Shown piece after piece: positions 53,186-62,316 of a stretch of 64,000 bases of DNA; within the stretch, counting starts at the first letter, position 1; the number at the start of each line of letters is the position of its first letter. Made by a program: the position numbers and the translations under genes. This DNA comes from an uncultured Bacteroidia bacterium (GTDB lineage Bacteria > Bacteroidota > Bacteroidia > Bacteroidales > UBA932), in contig CACXPG010000001.1 of the NCBI GenBank assembly GCA_902769525.1, positions 186,001-250,000 of the forward strand, read 5' to 3'. The notes beneath the pieces were generated by a model. It was not told the DNA's origin, made no database searches, and was given only the letters and a program-made list of their open reading frames with translations.

Positions 53186-54838
53186 CTAGAAGGTAAGTCC
53201 CACCTTTACGGAAACCAGGTTCCTGCGTCCGAAGATGCTCTTCTCCTGGTCTGCTCCGTGATAAGGAGCAAGGAACGGGAACTTCTTGACTGCAGCTCCC
53301 CATGTGGTGTTGTCGCCGCTTGGCTTGAAGTTCTCATATCCGACAGAAACGAACAGAGAAGACAGGCTCTTGATGCCGCAGAAGCTGTAAGTGAGGTTGA
53401 ATCCCCACTTGGTGTAGTCTGAGCTCTGGTAGATGAAGTCCATCAGGGCAAAGTCTGTGAAGGCCTTGTTGTTTTCCTTTACTCCGCCGTAGTCAAACGT
53501 ACCCCTTGAGTTGTTGTTCACGCCGCCGTTAACGTTAACGGTGAAGACGTTCTTGGTATCAATAACCCAGTTGTAGGTTACGTCTGCGCCAAAGAACAGG
53601 TTGTTGATCTGCTTGTGGGTCTCAGGCACATAGTAAGTGAAGTTGTCCTTTACGCTCTTTGCGTTCAGGCCGAACTTCCAGGTGTAGGAGTCACCCTCGG
53701 CGATTATGTAGTCCAGGTTGAAAGTCTGAGTCCTCTTGTGGAACTTTGACCTCTCGAACATGGCGTCGGTGATGTAGCTCTGGATCTCGTAGGTGTTGTC
53801 GTAAGTCTGGAAGTACTCGATACCTCTCATGTCGTTGTTGTCAAAACGGTAGCGGAAGAATACGCGGTCCTTCTCTGTAGCGTTGTACTGAGCTGCAAAG
53901 TTGGCTCCCCATACGGTCTTCTTTACTGTACCGGACATCTGAGGCTTGGTGTAGTTGCACAGAACGTCCTCAACCCTGTACTGATAGTCTCCTGAAAGAA
54001 GCACCTTGAACTTCTCGTTCTTGAAGCTGTACTGGAGGCTTCCACCCAGAGAGTTGGCATTGTAGTTACGCAGTCTGTTGATACCTGCGAAAGATGCCAG
54101 AACGCCTTCGTTGAAGAAACCTGGAGCAACCATTTCCCAGCCCTTCTGGTCCTTGAGGTGGTTCACGTTCTCAGGAGATCCGTCCTCACGGTAGCTGGTG
54201 TAGTGGAACACTGCTCCCAGAGCATTGCTAGGATCAAACTCCCAAACGATTGAAGGCATAACATTCAGGTCGGAAACCCTGGTCAGAGGACGAGGGTCCA
54301 GCTGCTTGGCTGCGATAGCTGCCTTGTAGCCTCCTGCGATACCGATAATCAGATGGTTGTTGATCAGGCGAGGGAAACCAGCCTTGAATTTCATGTCGTA
54401 AGTCTGGTTCTTCCATTTGCTCACGTTCTCGTCAGCAACGAAGAAAGGCATGTCACGGGTAGGGTCTGCAAGGGTGGCGTTCCACTTGGCTCCGGAGATA
54501 TCATCTTTTGTATAGGTGAACTCTCCCCAGAGGTACATGTTGCCCACGTTCTTGTAGATACCGCCACCGTCGGTATGGAATACCAGGGAATTGATCTTCT
54601 CGCCGACCTGTTTAGGCTTGAAGTCTCCCTTCTTGTAGTCGTATCCGGCAAATGCGTTGGCCATAAGGGTAGGAGCGTCTACCATACCTCCGGCAGCATT
54701 TTCGGTGTTGCTAGTCCAGATGTTTTCCAGAGCCGCCCTTTCAATGGCTGCCTTGGTAGCTGTCTGAGCCATGGCCACATAACCGGCAAACAAAACCGGA
54801 ACCAGTATGGCCGCTATCTTGAATATCTTGTTCTTCAT
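53186..54838 (-). CDS. DUF6850-type outer-membrane beta-barrel protein
   Basis: About 550 aa from ATG 54838 (codon 4 of the frame). Signal peptide ends AMAQ. Alternating-residue strands (LWGEFTYTKDDISGAKWNATL, YDMKFKAGFPRL, LGAVFHYTSYREDGS, KVLLSGDYQYRVEDVL) continue to a C-terminal NLVSVKVGLTF, typical of a barrel. The pattern and gene context (TonB receptor plus DUF4876) fit the DUF6850 family. Probably an outer-membrane partner of the receptor system. It follows the DUF4876 gene by 22 bp. Confidence 0.85.
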   Translation of the reverse strand: MKNKIFKIAAILVPVLFAGYVAMAQTATKAAIERAALENIWTSNTENAAGGMVDAPTLMANAFAGYDYKKGDFKPKQVGEKINSLVFHTDGGGIYKNVGNMYLWGEFTYTKDDISGAKWNATLADPTRDMPFFVADENVSKWKNQTYDMKFKAGFPRLINNHLIIGIAGGYKAAIAAKQLDPRPLTRVSDLNVMPSIVWEFDPSNALGAVFHYTSYREDGSPENVNHLKDQKGWEMVAPGFFNEGVLASFAGINRLRNYNANSLGGSLQYSFKNEKFKVLLSGDYQYRVEDVLCNYTKPQMSGTVKKTVWGANFAAQYNATEKDRVFFRYRFDNNDMRGIEYFQTYDNTYEIQSYITDAMFERSKFHKRTQTFNLDYIIAEGDSYTWKFGLNAKSVKDNFTYYVPETHKQINNLFFGADVTYNWVIDTKNVFTVNVNGGVNNNSRGTFDYGGVKENNKAFTDFALMDFIYQSSDYTKWGFNLTYSFCGIKSLSSLFVSVGYENFKPSGDNTTWGAAVKKFPFLAPYHGADQEKSIFGRRNLVSVKVGLTF

Positions 54839-54860
54839 AACAATCATCTTTTACGCGTTA

Positions 54861-56135
54861 CTATTTGTACCAAGTCCATGATGGAACCTTTTCACCATTA
54901 CGGCGGATGACAGGCTTGTCATTGATCTGGAAGTCTTCGGTTGAGTTGTTGGTGTCCTGATACTTAGGAGTTCCGTCAGCTCTCTTCTCGACAACCTTTC
55001 TGGAAACTGTCTTTCCGCAGTATGTAGCCTCAACGGAAGTTCCGCCGGCATCCACGAAACCTGGGATTCTCTTCATATTCATGGCGTTCATGTTGGTCAG
55101 AAGCTCTACGCCGTCAAGAATCCAGTCTGCCGGAATCTTAGCGTACTTTGAAGTCTTTCCAACCTCGCTCTGATAATGAGTGGCATCCTTGTAATAATCC
55201 TCGTCCACGGTGGTTCCTTCAGGAGCCTTGAATACACAGAATGCTGCTCCGAATACAGAGGTAAGCCACTGCATGCTGTTCCAAGATGTATAAAAGATGC
55301 TGGTCAGGTTAGGAACATCCGGATTGTAGCGGGATGCGTTTCCTGTCCAGGTCTGGAAATCTGCCATTGAGTTGTCGTAGGAGTTTGGATTGTTGGTCGT
55401 ATGGTCTCTTGGCTCCTGCGCGACAACCACGCTCTCGCCAGGCATTACAGGATAATCTGTTCCAGTTCCAGGGAACTGCCAAACCATAAGGCTGTAAACG
55501 AAGTTTCCTTCTCCGTCCTCATCTGGCCATGTAGGAAGATTGGCGGTAGCGAGGTTAGGATGCAGCTGTGCAAAGCAGGTTCCGTCCAGATAGAAGACCT
55601 CGTCTGAGTTGTTGGTGAACTGGTAGGTCTGGTCCCTGAAATAGTATGGAGCTATTCCACAATAGTAAATTTCGCTGATACAGAAAGATCCGACCTTTGC
55701 AGGACGAACGACCAGGCGGTATTTCTCGTCTGTGTTTGCCTGTTCAGGGGTCACATCCTCGAAGACGGAGATGCTCGGAACGTTTCCGTTTATGAAGTAC
55801 TGGTAACCATCGTGGATTGCACGTCCGGTTACGCTTATGGAGTAAACACCTGGCTCAATGTCCACGGTTGCAATACTGTTTGCACCGGTAACTCCTCTGA
55901 AAACCTGTCCTGTCTTCACGTTGGTGAAAATTACGTCAACACCGGCGGTGGAGAAGTTAGGGTCAGGAGTAACCGTACCGCCCTTAGGGATGAAGCCCGT
56001 GGCTGCACAAACCTTGTAGGAGACGCTGATGGGCTCTATCTTCTTCGTGTCCTTGACGTCATCCATCATGTCGATACATGAGGAGAAAAGGAAAGCGAAG
56101 GTGGCTGCTAATAATATCGTATATATCTTTTTCAT
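54861..56135 (-). CDS. DUF4876 surface lipoprotein
   Basis: 424 aa from ATG 56135; the upstream codon is GTG and is rejected. Lipobox FSSC (about residue 20). An immunoglobulin-like beta domain (about 40-145, including FRGVTGANSIATVDIEPGVYSISVTGRA) precedes the DUF4876 core: SEIYYCGIAPYYFRDQTYQFTNNSDEVFYLDGTCFA. That stretch is diagnostic of these lipoproteins, which pair with TonB-dependent receptors. Likely a surface ligand-binding lipoprotein (SusD-like role by position, not by sequence). Its start lies 20 bp after the receptor stop. Confidence 0.87.
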   Translation of the reverse strand: MKKIYTILLAATFAFLFSSCIDMMDDVKDTKKIEPISVSYKVCAATGFIPKGGTVTPDPNFSTAGVDVIFTNVKTGQVFRGVTGANSIATVDIEPGVYSISVTGRAIHDGYQYFINGNVPSISVFEDVTPEQANTDEKYRLVVRPAKVGSFCISEIYYCGIAPYYFRDQTYQFTNNSDEVFYLDGTCFAQLHPNLATANLPTWPDEDGEGNFVYSLMVWQFPGTGTDYPVMPGESVVVAQEPRDHTTNNPNSYDNSMADFQTWTGNASRYNPDVPNLTSIFYTSWNSMQWLTSVFGAAFCVFKAPEGTTVDEDYYKDATHYQSEVGKTSKYAKIPADWILDGVELLTNMNAMNMKRIPGFVDAGGTSVEATYCGKTVSRKVVEKRADGTPKYQDTNNSTEDFQINDKPVIRRNGEKVPSWTWYK

Positions 56136-56154
56136 AATCACGATCTTCTAAAAG

Positions 56155-59034
56155 TTATTTAATACGTGCAGTCAACTGCAGTCCGAAGAAGAACACATTC
56201 GAGTTCCTTCGAACCTTGTCTCCAGGGCTCTTGACCAGAGACTGCAGAGGAGTACTTCTAAACATGTTGTTTGCGAAGAACGATACGTCGAAGTTCTTGA
56301 ACTGTTTTGTAACGTTCACGTTGATACAGAGAACTGGATTGTAAGCCGGCTCAATCTGCCTTCTGTTGTGAGCAATGGCACCGTTCTCCTCGTTGCGGAG
56401 GATAGGCAGCCATTTTGCATAATCAGGATTTGAAGGATTTGCCCATGCCGCGTCAAAGTCATGAACCTGTCCGTCTTCAATAGACAGATACTTCACAGGA
56501 ATGGTGTCGCAGGCAGCGTAGGTGTACCAGCTCTTCTGTCTCCAGTTAACGTTTGCAGTAAGGGATACAACGAAACCGATTTTAGGAATGTTGTGGGTAA
56601 TGATGAAGTTGGTGATCAGGTTCTGGTCTCTGCCGATACCTGAAGCGTCCTTGGAGCTGTAGATACCCATATTGGCCTCTTCGCTTCCATTCTTGTTGTA
56701 CCATACCCAGCCGTTTGACCAGCTCTTGTAGTCGTAGAACTCGCCGTTAACCAGGAAGGATGTGCGGATTGCGTTGATTCTTCCGAAGTCCAGGACGAAC
56801 TCAATACCCTTCTGCTCGTATGCGCGGTTGTTGCCAGGACGGGTGTACTCCAGGAATACCTTTCCGTTCTTGTCCAGAATCAGGTAAGGAAGTGACGAAC
56901 CGTCTCCAGGATATGGACCGGCCTTGTACTGCAGCCAGTTAACCCACTGATAGTCGTTCAGACCCCTTGAGAAGGTGTAGCCGTTATTGCTCTTGTCCTT
57001 GTAAGCGGTAACGGAGAGTTTAACCTTCTTGATCTTGAGGTCGAATCCAACCTCGGCCTTCTTCTGCTTTGCAAGCTCAAGGTCACGGTTCTTGATGTCA
57101 TATACGTGAGTTGTGATCAACTGGAACTTCTGGGCGTCAGGAACTGTAGTCTGAAGCGAGTTGTTGAAGTTGACCATGTCGAAGTATGCGTTGTCCGGAT
57201 AAACGTAAGCCATTGAAGGAGCAGTTACGCTGACTCCGTAGCCTCCTCTGATGCTGAATACACCAGGAACGATATCCAGGGATGCGTTGATTCTAGGAGA
57301 GAACGCGTCAGATACGTCCCAAACCTTGTCCCAGCGGACACCGGCTACTACCTTGAACTCTCCGCCGGCCCATACAGGAACGCGGAAGTCTTCCTGAGCG
57401 TAAACACCCAGCTTGTTCATGAAAGGAATATCCTTGTAAGGCCTCTCTCTCTGGGTAGCGAAGCGGTATGACACTGAACGATAAGGAGGATTGTCATAGT
57501 CGAACACTTTACCTTTACCCTTGTTGCCGTCGTTGTAGAAGTCGGCACCGAGGATGATGTGGTGGCTGGACTTTCCGATGTTTCCGGAGAAGTTGAGCAA
57601 CATCTTTGCGAAGGTGTTGAGTTCCTTTCCGTAAACGTTGTACTCGTAAGTATAGGAAGCCGGGGTTATCCAGCTCTTGTCGTTTGCGAGTTCGTCATTA
57701 GGACCGAACCAGGTCAGAACCTTTCCGGCATCGTCATAAATCAGAGTTCCAGGACGGCTGGAAAGAACGGAACCGTCGATCTTGCTGTAAGAGTAAGCGA
57801 CATCGGCGTTGGTTCCCTGATCCTTATAATAACTCCAGCGGTTGGTGTAGTTGAAGGATGCCGTATACTTTATGTTCTTGAACCATCCGGCGTTTATCTT
57901 GATTTCTCCGTTGTGGGTGATACGGATTCCCTTGTCCCTTCTGTTGCGGTACTCCCAGTCACTCTCGTCCTCAGGGTTAGGCTCTGCCTTTTCCTTTGTC
58001 CAAAGGTAGTTCAGGGATGTATTTGTGTAGAACTTGCCGCCGAAGAAAGTGTTTGAATAGGCGATTCTTCCGGTTGACCTGTGATACTTGTCGTAACCCT
58101 CTCTAGGATCTGCGACTGAACGTGCATAGTCAACACCGTAGTTGATGAAACCGTTGCCTTCTCCAAGGCTGAAGCCGTGGGTTGCGCCGATTGCATAAAC
58201 GTTAGGGTTGGTGTTGAACTTTATAGCAAGAGGCTCGACACCGCTCTTTGCGTTAACGATAACCGTACCGGCTGAAGCGTTGCCATACTCTACGGATGCG
58301 ATACCCTGGATAACCTCAACAGACTCTACGTTGTCTGTGGTGATGGTTCTAAGGTCGATACCGGATGTAGGGCTCTGTCCGCCTGAACCAGGAGCGGCAC
58401 CTCCGATAGCGGCAGACATTGTCTGCATGTTGGCGGCGTTGGAAACAGGAGCGCCGTCCATGATGATGGCGGTTCCCATTGCATTGCCTCCACGTACGGA
58501 GAGTGTTTTAACACCCTGAAGGTCTGGTTTGAAAGTGCTGGATGTAATGTCGGCACCAGGAAGCAGAACCATAACATCTGCAAGAGAACTTGCCTGGATG
58601 TGCTCGATAGCTGTCCTGTTGATCTTGGAAGCCGTTGCTGCACCGGTCTTTGAGGCCTCTGCCGTAACGGTCACATCATCCAGACGGAAGTCTGCAAGTC
58701 TCAGCTTGAAGTCGTAGACGCTCTTTGCAGCGGTTACGTTAACCTTCAAGTTCAAAGTCTCATAACCAAGAGAGGCAACTATGAATTCGTAGGTTGCCGG
58801 AGCTATGCCCTTGATGACATACTCTCCTCTCTCGTTGGCAACAGCGCTCATACCGGCGCTCGGTATCTGAACCGTAGCGTAAGGAATCGGCGCTGATGAT
58901 CCGTCGCTCACCTGCTCAGTGATGGTACCCTTGATGGTTACCAACCCTTGGCGCTGGGCCCAGGCGCTTCCGCAAAACAGAAGCAGAGCCAATGCCATCA
59001 GCAGGCTGCTTGCTTTAAATCTTGTTTCCTTCAT
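56155..59034 (-). CDS. TonB-dependent outer-membrane receptor with carboxypeptidase-regulatory-like domain
   Basis: 959 aa from ATG 59034; the longer frame to 59139 has no signal peptide at its start and crosses the promoter. Signal peptide ends AWAQ. About residues 28-115 are a CarboxypepD_reg/DUF4480-type beta-sandwich (VTIKGTITEQVSDGSSAPIPYATVQIP). The plug domain follows (about 125-260: VQASSLADVMVLLPGADITSS, VSVRGGNAMGTAIIMDGAPVS, VESVEVIQGIASVEYGNASAGTVIV). The 22-stranded barrel ends FFFGLQLTARIK. Imports an unknown substrate through TonB. First gene of a five-gene operon with DUF4876, DUF6850 and two C25 proteins, so its ligand may be a protein or peptide. Confidence 0.93.
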   Translation of the reverse strand: MKETRFKASSLLMALALLLFCGSAWAQRQGLVTIKGTITEQVSDGSSAPIPYATVQIPSAGMSAVANERGEYVIKGIAPATYEFIVASLGYETLNLKVNVTAAKSVYDFKLRLADFRLDDVTVTAEASKTGAATASKINRTAIEHIQASSLADVMVLLPGADITSSTFKPDLQGVKTLSVRGGNAMGTAIIMDGAPVSNAANMQTMSAAIGGAAPGSGGQSPTSGIDLRTITTDNVESVEVIQGIASVEYGNASAGTVIVNAKSGVEPLAIKFNTNPNVYAIGATHGFSLGEGNGFINYGVDYARSVADPREGYDKYHRSTGRIAYSNTFFGGKFYTNTSLNYLWTKEKAEPNPEDESDWEYRNRRDKGIRITHNGEIKINAGWFKNIKYTASFNYTNRWSYYKDQGTNADVAYSYSKIDGSVLSSRPGTLIYDDAGKVLTWFGPNDELANDKSWITPASYTYEYNVYGKELNTFAKMLLNFSGNIGKSSHHIILGADFYNDGNKGKGKVFDYDNPPYRSVSYRFATQRERPYKDIPFMNKLGVYAQEDFRVPVWAGGEFKVVAGVRWDKVWDVSDAFSPRINASLDIVPGVFSIRGGYGVSVTAPSMAYVYPDNAYFDMVNFNNSLQTTVPDAQKFQLITTHVYDIKNRDLELAKQKKAEVGFDLKIKKVKLSVTAYKDKSNNGYTFSRGLNDYQWVNWLQYKAGPYPGDGSSLPYLILDKNGKVFLEYTRPGNNRAYEQKGIEFVLDFGRINAIRTSFLVNGEFYDYKSWSNGWVWYNKNGSEEANMGIYSSKDASGIGRDQNLITNFIITHNIPKIGFVVSLTANVNWRQKSWYTYAACDTIPVKYLSIEDGQVHDFDAAWANPSNPDYAKWLPILRNEENGAIAHNRRQIEPAYNPVLCINVNVTKQFKNFDVSFFANNMFRSTPLQSLVKSPGDKVRRNSNVFFFGLQLTARIK

Positions 59035-59097
59035 AGAATTAAAATATTTGGTTTGTAGTTTGTTTGCCGCTTGTACGGGTATTTTACAAATAGTTTT

Positions 59098-59128
59098 CAA
59101 ATCTAATAACTTTTTCGCAAATAAACAA
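59098..59128 (-). promoter_or_regulatory. Promoter of the TonB receptor/C25 operon
   Basis: On the minus strand TTG (59126-59128), 20 bp, then TAGATTTG (59098-59105), matching the TTG-N19/20-TAnnTTTG consensus. Leader of about 57 nt to ATG 59034. Confidence 0.7.
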
Positions 59129-59249
59129 CACACCGGCACTTTGTTTCTTTTATATCGCTATTTATCAGAAAAATACACTACTAACAAATTTGTTACTATT
59201 TGTTATGTTTTTCGAAAATGGCAAAAAACGAGTCTCGTGGAAAAATGAT

Positions 59250-59257
59250 TAAATTTG
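59250..59257 (+). promoter_or_regulatory. -7 box for the aminotransferase gene
   Basis: TAAATTTG, a perfect TAnnTTTG, 20 bp before ATG 59278. It lies within the upstream extension of the reading frame and supports the later start. Confidence 0.55.
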
Positions 59258-59277
59258 TATTCACATACATCAGCGAC

Positions 59278-60459
59278 ATGGATCAGATCAAAATGGTGGA
59301 CCTTCTAGGTCAGCACAGCGCTATCAGGGAGGAAATTGACTCGGCGATAAAATCTGTAATAGATTCTTCCGCTTTCATAAAAGGAAAGCCGGTTGGGGAT
59401 TTTGAACAGAACCTTGCAAGATACCTTGGCGTAAAGCACGTGACTGGATGCGCCAACGGCACCGACGCCCTTCAGATTGCCCTGATGGCTCTCGGCCTGG
59501 AAACCGGAGATGAAGTGCTCGTCCCCGCTTTCACATACGTGGCCACTGCAGAGGTTATCGCCCTGCTGCACCTGGTACCGGTGATGTACGACGTGAACCC
59601 GAGAACGTTCAACACGGACTGCATATCCTTTGAAGGCATAGAAGACCTTGTTACCGCCAAAACCAGGGCCATCGTTCCCGTACACCTTTTCGGACAATGC
59701 TCGGATATGGATGCCGTCCTGGCTGTCGCCGAGAAATATAATCTGAAAGTTGTCGAAGACTGCGCCCAGGCTTTGGGATCGGACTTCAAGGGAGTGAAGG
59801 CGGGCCTTGCCGGAGACATCGGATGCACGTCTTTCTTCCCGACAAAGAACCTTGGCTGTATGGGAGACGGAGGGGCCCTGTTTACCAATGACGACGCCCT
59901 TGCAGAAAAGATAAGGATGATCGCCAACCACGGCCAGAAGGTCAAGTATCATCACGATGTCATTGGCTGCAACTCCCGTCTGGACACCATCCAGGCAGCT
60001 GTGCTGGACGTCAAGCTCAAGTATCTGGACCAGTACATCGCTTCCAGAAAGAAAGCCGCCAACATCTACACAAGACTTATAAAGGGATTTGACCCTCTGG
60101 AAAGGCTGGTATGCCCTCCGGCGGAGTCTGATTTCACAACCCACACCTATCACCAGTACACCGTTATAGTAAAGGACCGGGGCGGGGAGGAGAACACCAG
60201 AGACGGCCTGAAGGCCTTCCTGGCGGAAAAGGGCGTTCCTTCAATGATTTACTATCCGCTACCTCTTAGCGATCAGGCCGCCTTCAAGGGAATCGCGAAG
60301 AAAAGAGAGGATTTCAACCCAGATGCGGAAGACTCCCTCCACAACTCGGAGTATCTGGCGCAGCACGTTCTGAGCCTTCCGATGCACACCTGCCTGACGG
60401 AAGACCAGATCAGCTATATCGTTGAAGCAATAAAAGGCTATTTGTCTGCCAATTTGTGA
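59278..60459 (+). CDS. DegT/DnrJ/EryC1-family sugar aminotransferase
   Basis: 393 aa from ATG 59278 (MDQIKMVDLLGQH). A PLP-dependent transaminase acting on a nucleotide-linked keto sugar. TGCANGTDALQIALMALGLETGDEVLVPAFTYVATAEVI is the cofactor-phosphate and substrate region; VEDCAQALGS and TSFFPTKNLGCMGDGGALFT carry the aspartate and the Schiff-base Lys (near residue 191). Closest in style to WbpE/WlbC- and FdtB-type enzymes for 3-amino sugars. The exact sugar is not certain. Its 3' end overlaps the convergent FkbH-like gene by 22 bp. Begins a surface-polysaccharide region. Confidence 0.92.
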   Translation: MDQIKMVDLLGQHSAIREEIDSAIKSVIDSSAFIKGKPVGDFEQNLARYLGVKHVTGCANGTDALQIALMALGLETGDEVLVPAFTYVATAEVIALLHLVPVMYDVNPRTFNTDCISFEGIEDLVTAKTRAIVPVHLFGQCSDMDAVLAVAEKYNLKVVEDCAQALGSDFKGVKAGLAGDIGCTSFFPTKNLGCMGDGGALFTNDDALAEKIRMIANHGQKVKYHHDVIGCNSRLDTIQAAVLDVKLKYLDQYIASRKKAANIYTRLIKGFDPLERLVCPPAESDFTTHTYHQYTVIVKDRGGEENTRDGLKAFLAEKGVPSMIYYPLPLSDQAAFKGIAKKREDFNPDAEDSLHNSEYLAQHVLSLPMHTCLTEDQISYIVEAIKGYLSANL

Positions 60460-62306
60460 AACACTTTGGCCAGCAGTGGATAATACCAGGCCTTCCTGTT
60501 TATTGACGAGGTGTATTTTGCGCCGAGCTTTTTCAGATATCTTTTGAACGGAGATATTTCCCTGAACTTCACTCCGGTTACTTCCGCTATTATTTCACTC
60601 ACCCTCTGCGACATCCTGAAATAGACCTTGCGCTGGAAATGGTTGATGTTGTCTGTAAACGAGTCCTGGCCTTCTATGTAGTCTGTGATGTTGAGCAGAT
60701 GTATGCGGTTGTTGCCCTGGGCAAACTGCCGGATTGCATTGTTGAACTTTATATGTCTTTCTGCGCGGCCCAAATACGCAGGGGTGGTCTTTCCTTCATA
60801 AGGAACCTCGCTTCCAAGTATAAGGCAAAGGTGTGTCTTGGGAGAAATCTTGCCCATCAGCTTTTCAAGGTTCTCCACATATCTTTTCTCGTCTATCGGC
60901 CCGAGATATTCGTATTTTTGAGAGAATGCCTGAAGATATTCCTTCGTGTAGTGGTTCATGTAATTGAACAGCTCGCCGGAAACCAGGCCGTCCCAATTGG
61001 CCGGGTCCGTAAGGTCTCCCGTCCACTCTCCAAAAGCCACTTTCAAATCAGAACCCTTTCTCCTGTACACACCAAGATGAGGTTCCGGCAAGGTGCTGAG
61101 GAATATAAGATCAAGATCGCTGTCATACATGTGGCTTGAAAACATGTCCGGATCGTTGAAGATACATTCATCTGTCAGAAGCTTTTTGTCGCCTTCGTCC
61201 AGGAACGGGTGCAAAAGAAAGTTCTCAGAGTGGTTATGGTGCTCTATCTCGTTGTGTCTCAGGGCTCCAAGATATGTGTACTCTTCTATTACAGTGCCCT
61301 TGAAATTCAGGTATGACGATATTATGGACATATCGCAAGGGCCTTTGAAAAGAATCTTTGAAAGATGTGCCGCGGCCGGCTCTTCCTCCACTTTGCCTGT
61401 AGAGGCGGAAGCCCGGTTTATCCACGCCGGAGCGGGAACCTTTTCAAGTTTGGTGATCACTTCTCCCACGACCTCCAGTTCCGGAAATCCGAGTGTAGAA
61501 TAAACCCACTGCTCGACACCCTGCCCTATAGCCCGGCAGGAAAAAAGAAAATGCTCGGCGATGTTGTCCTTTATGGCAAAGAAGCCTACAATGCCATAAT
61601 CTCCGAACTTGTCTTTGACGGTGACATATCCGGTGTTGTATGCCTTGTTTTCCAGGATGGAAACAAGCTCTTCCCTTGAAATGCGCTTTTTGGTGTAGTT
61701 GAGCTGGTTTGTCCTGTGTATAAGCTCGTGGAGGCGGTCCGTCTGGGAAAGACAGTCTCTTTTTATCTCCACGACGGTTTGCGTGCTGTAAAGGAATTCC
61801 AGGTTGGAGGAAAACTCTCCGCGGCTCTTGACTTTTGTCTCCAGCACCTGATACTGCTTGAGCCTCTTGTGGGCAAGGTCTTTTTTCTCCTGTGAAAGAA
61901 CCCATTCCCCAAGCAGAGGAAGCACTTCTTGCGGGTCTGCGGCCATCAGTCCATCACAATAATGGAGCGCTTCGTTGCGATTTACAGGGTTGTCGTCCAG
62001 AAAAAGGACATTGACATTTCTCAGGCCCATATCCTTTATCATCGCCGATATCCTTTTCCCTTTCGGGGTCCAGTCTATCGACTTGAAAACAAAGAAGCCG
62101 TCCACGCCAAACTCCTTGAGTTTTTCTATGGTTACATCCTCATCGTTCTTGGAGCAGATGGAATTTACGATTCCGATGTCTGTCAACTGTTTGACCAGGC
62201 TTATGTTCGACTCCACGGCCGAAACCCCGCCTTCGCTCAAGGTTCCCCTCCAGAACGTGTCGTCCAGGTCCCACACCAACAGTTTGACTTTGCTGAAATC
62301 TATCAT
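60438..62306 (-). CDS. FkbH-like HAD phosphatase / acyl-transfer protein with SGNH-like C-terminus
   Basis: 622 aa. N-terminal HAD-IIIC domain with LLVWDLDDTFWRGTL (DxD nucleophile, residues about 13-15) and VLFLDDNPVNRNEA near 103, then an about 150-residue GNAT-like region (ELIHRTNQLNYTKKRISRE) as in FkbH proteins that load glyceryl groups on carrier proteins. The C-terminal part (about 325-560) contains GPCDMSIISSYLNF and HLCLILGSEVPYEG, reminiscent of an SGNH hydrolase and fitting the larger, two-part members found in polysaccharide loci. Likely installs or modifies a glyceryl/acyl substituent on a surface glycan. It is 10 bp after the pyruvyl transferase gene. Confidence 0.85.
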   Translation of the reverse strand: MIDFSKVKLLVWDLDDTFWRGTLSEGGVSAVESNISLVKQLTDIGIVNSICSKNDEDVTIEKLKEFGVDGFFVFKSIDWTPKGKRISAMIKDMGLRNVNVLFLDDNPVNRNEALHYCDGLMAADPQEVLPLLGEWVLSQEKKDLAHKRLKQYQVLETKVKSRGEFSSNLEFLYSTQTVVEIKRDCLSQTDRLHELIHRTNQLNYTKKRISREELVSILENKAYNTGYVTVKDKFGDYGIVGFFAIKDNIAEHFLFSCRAIGQGVEQWVYSTLGFPELEVVGEVITKLEKVPAPAWINRASASTGKVEEEPAAAHLSKILFKGPCDMSIISSYLNFKGTVIEEYTYLGALRHNEIEHHNHSENFLLHPFLDEGDKKLLTDECIFNDPDMFSSHMYDSDLDLIFLSTLPEPHLGVYRRKGSDLKVAFGEWTGDLTDPANWDGLVSGELFNYMNHYTKEYLQAFSQKYEYLGPIDEKRYVENLEKLMGKISPKTHLCLILGSEVPYEGKTTPAYLGRAERHIKFNNAIRQFAQGNNRIHLLNITDYIEGQDSFTDNINHFQRKVYFRMSQRVSEIIAEVTGVKFREISPFKRYLKKLGAKYTSSINRKAWYYPLLAKVFHKLADK

Positions 62307-62316
62307 ACGGAACTGG

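Noticed and set aside
55547-55560. TAGCGAGGTTAGGA inside the DUF4876 gene, identical to part of REP B
   Set aside because: It encodes PNLATA in a conserved coding region and lacks the second hairpin half; treated as chance.
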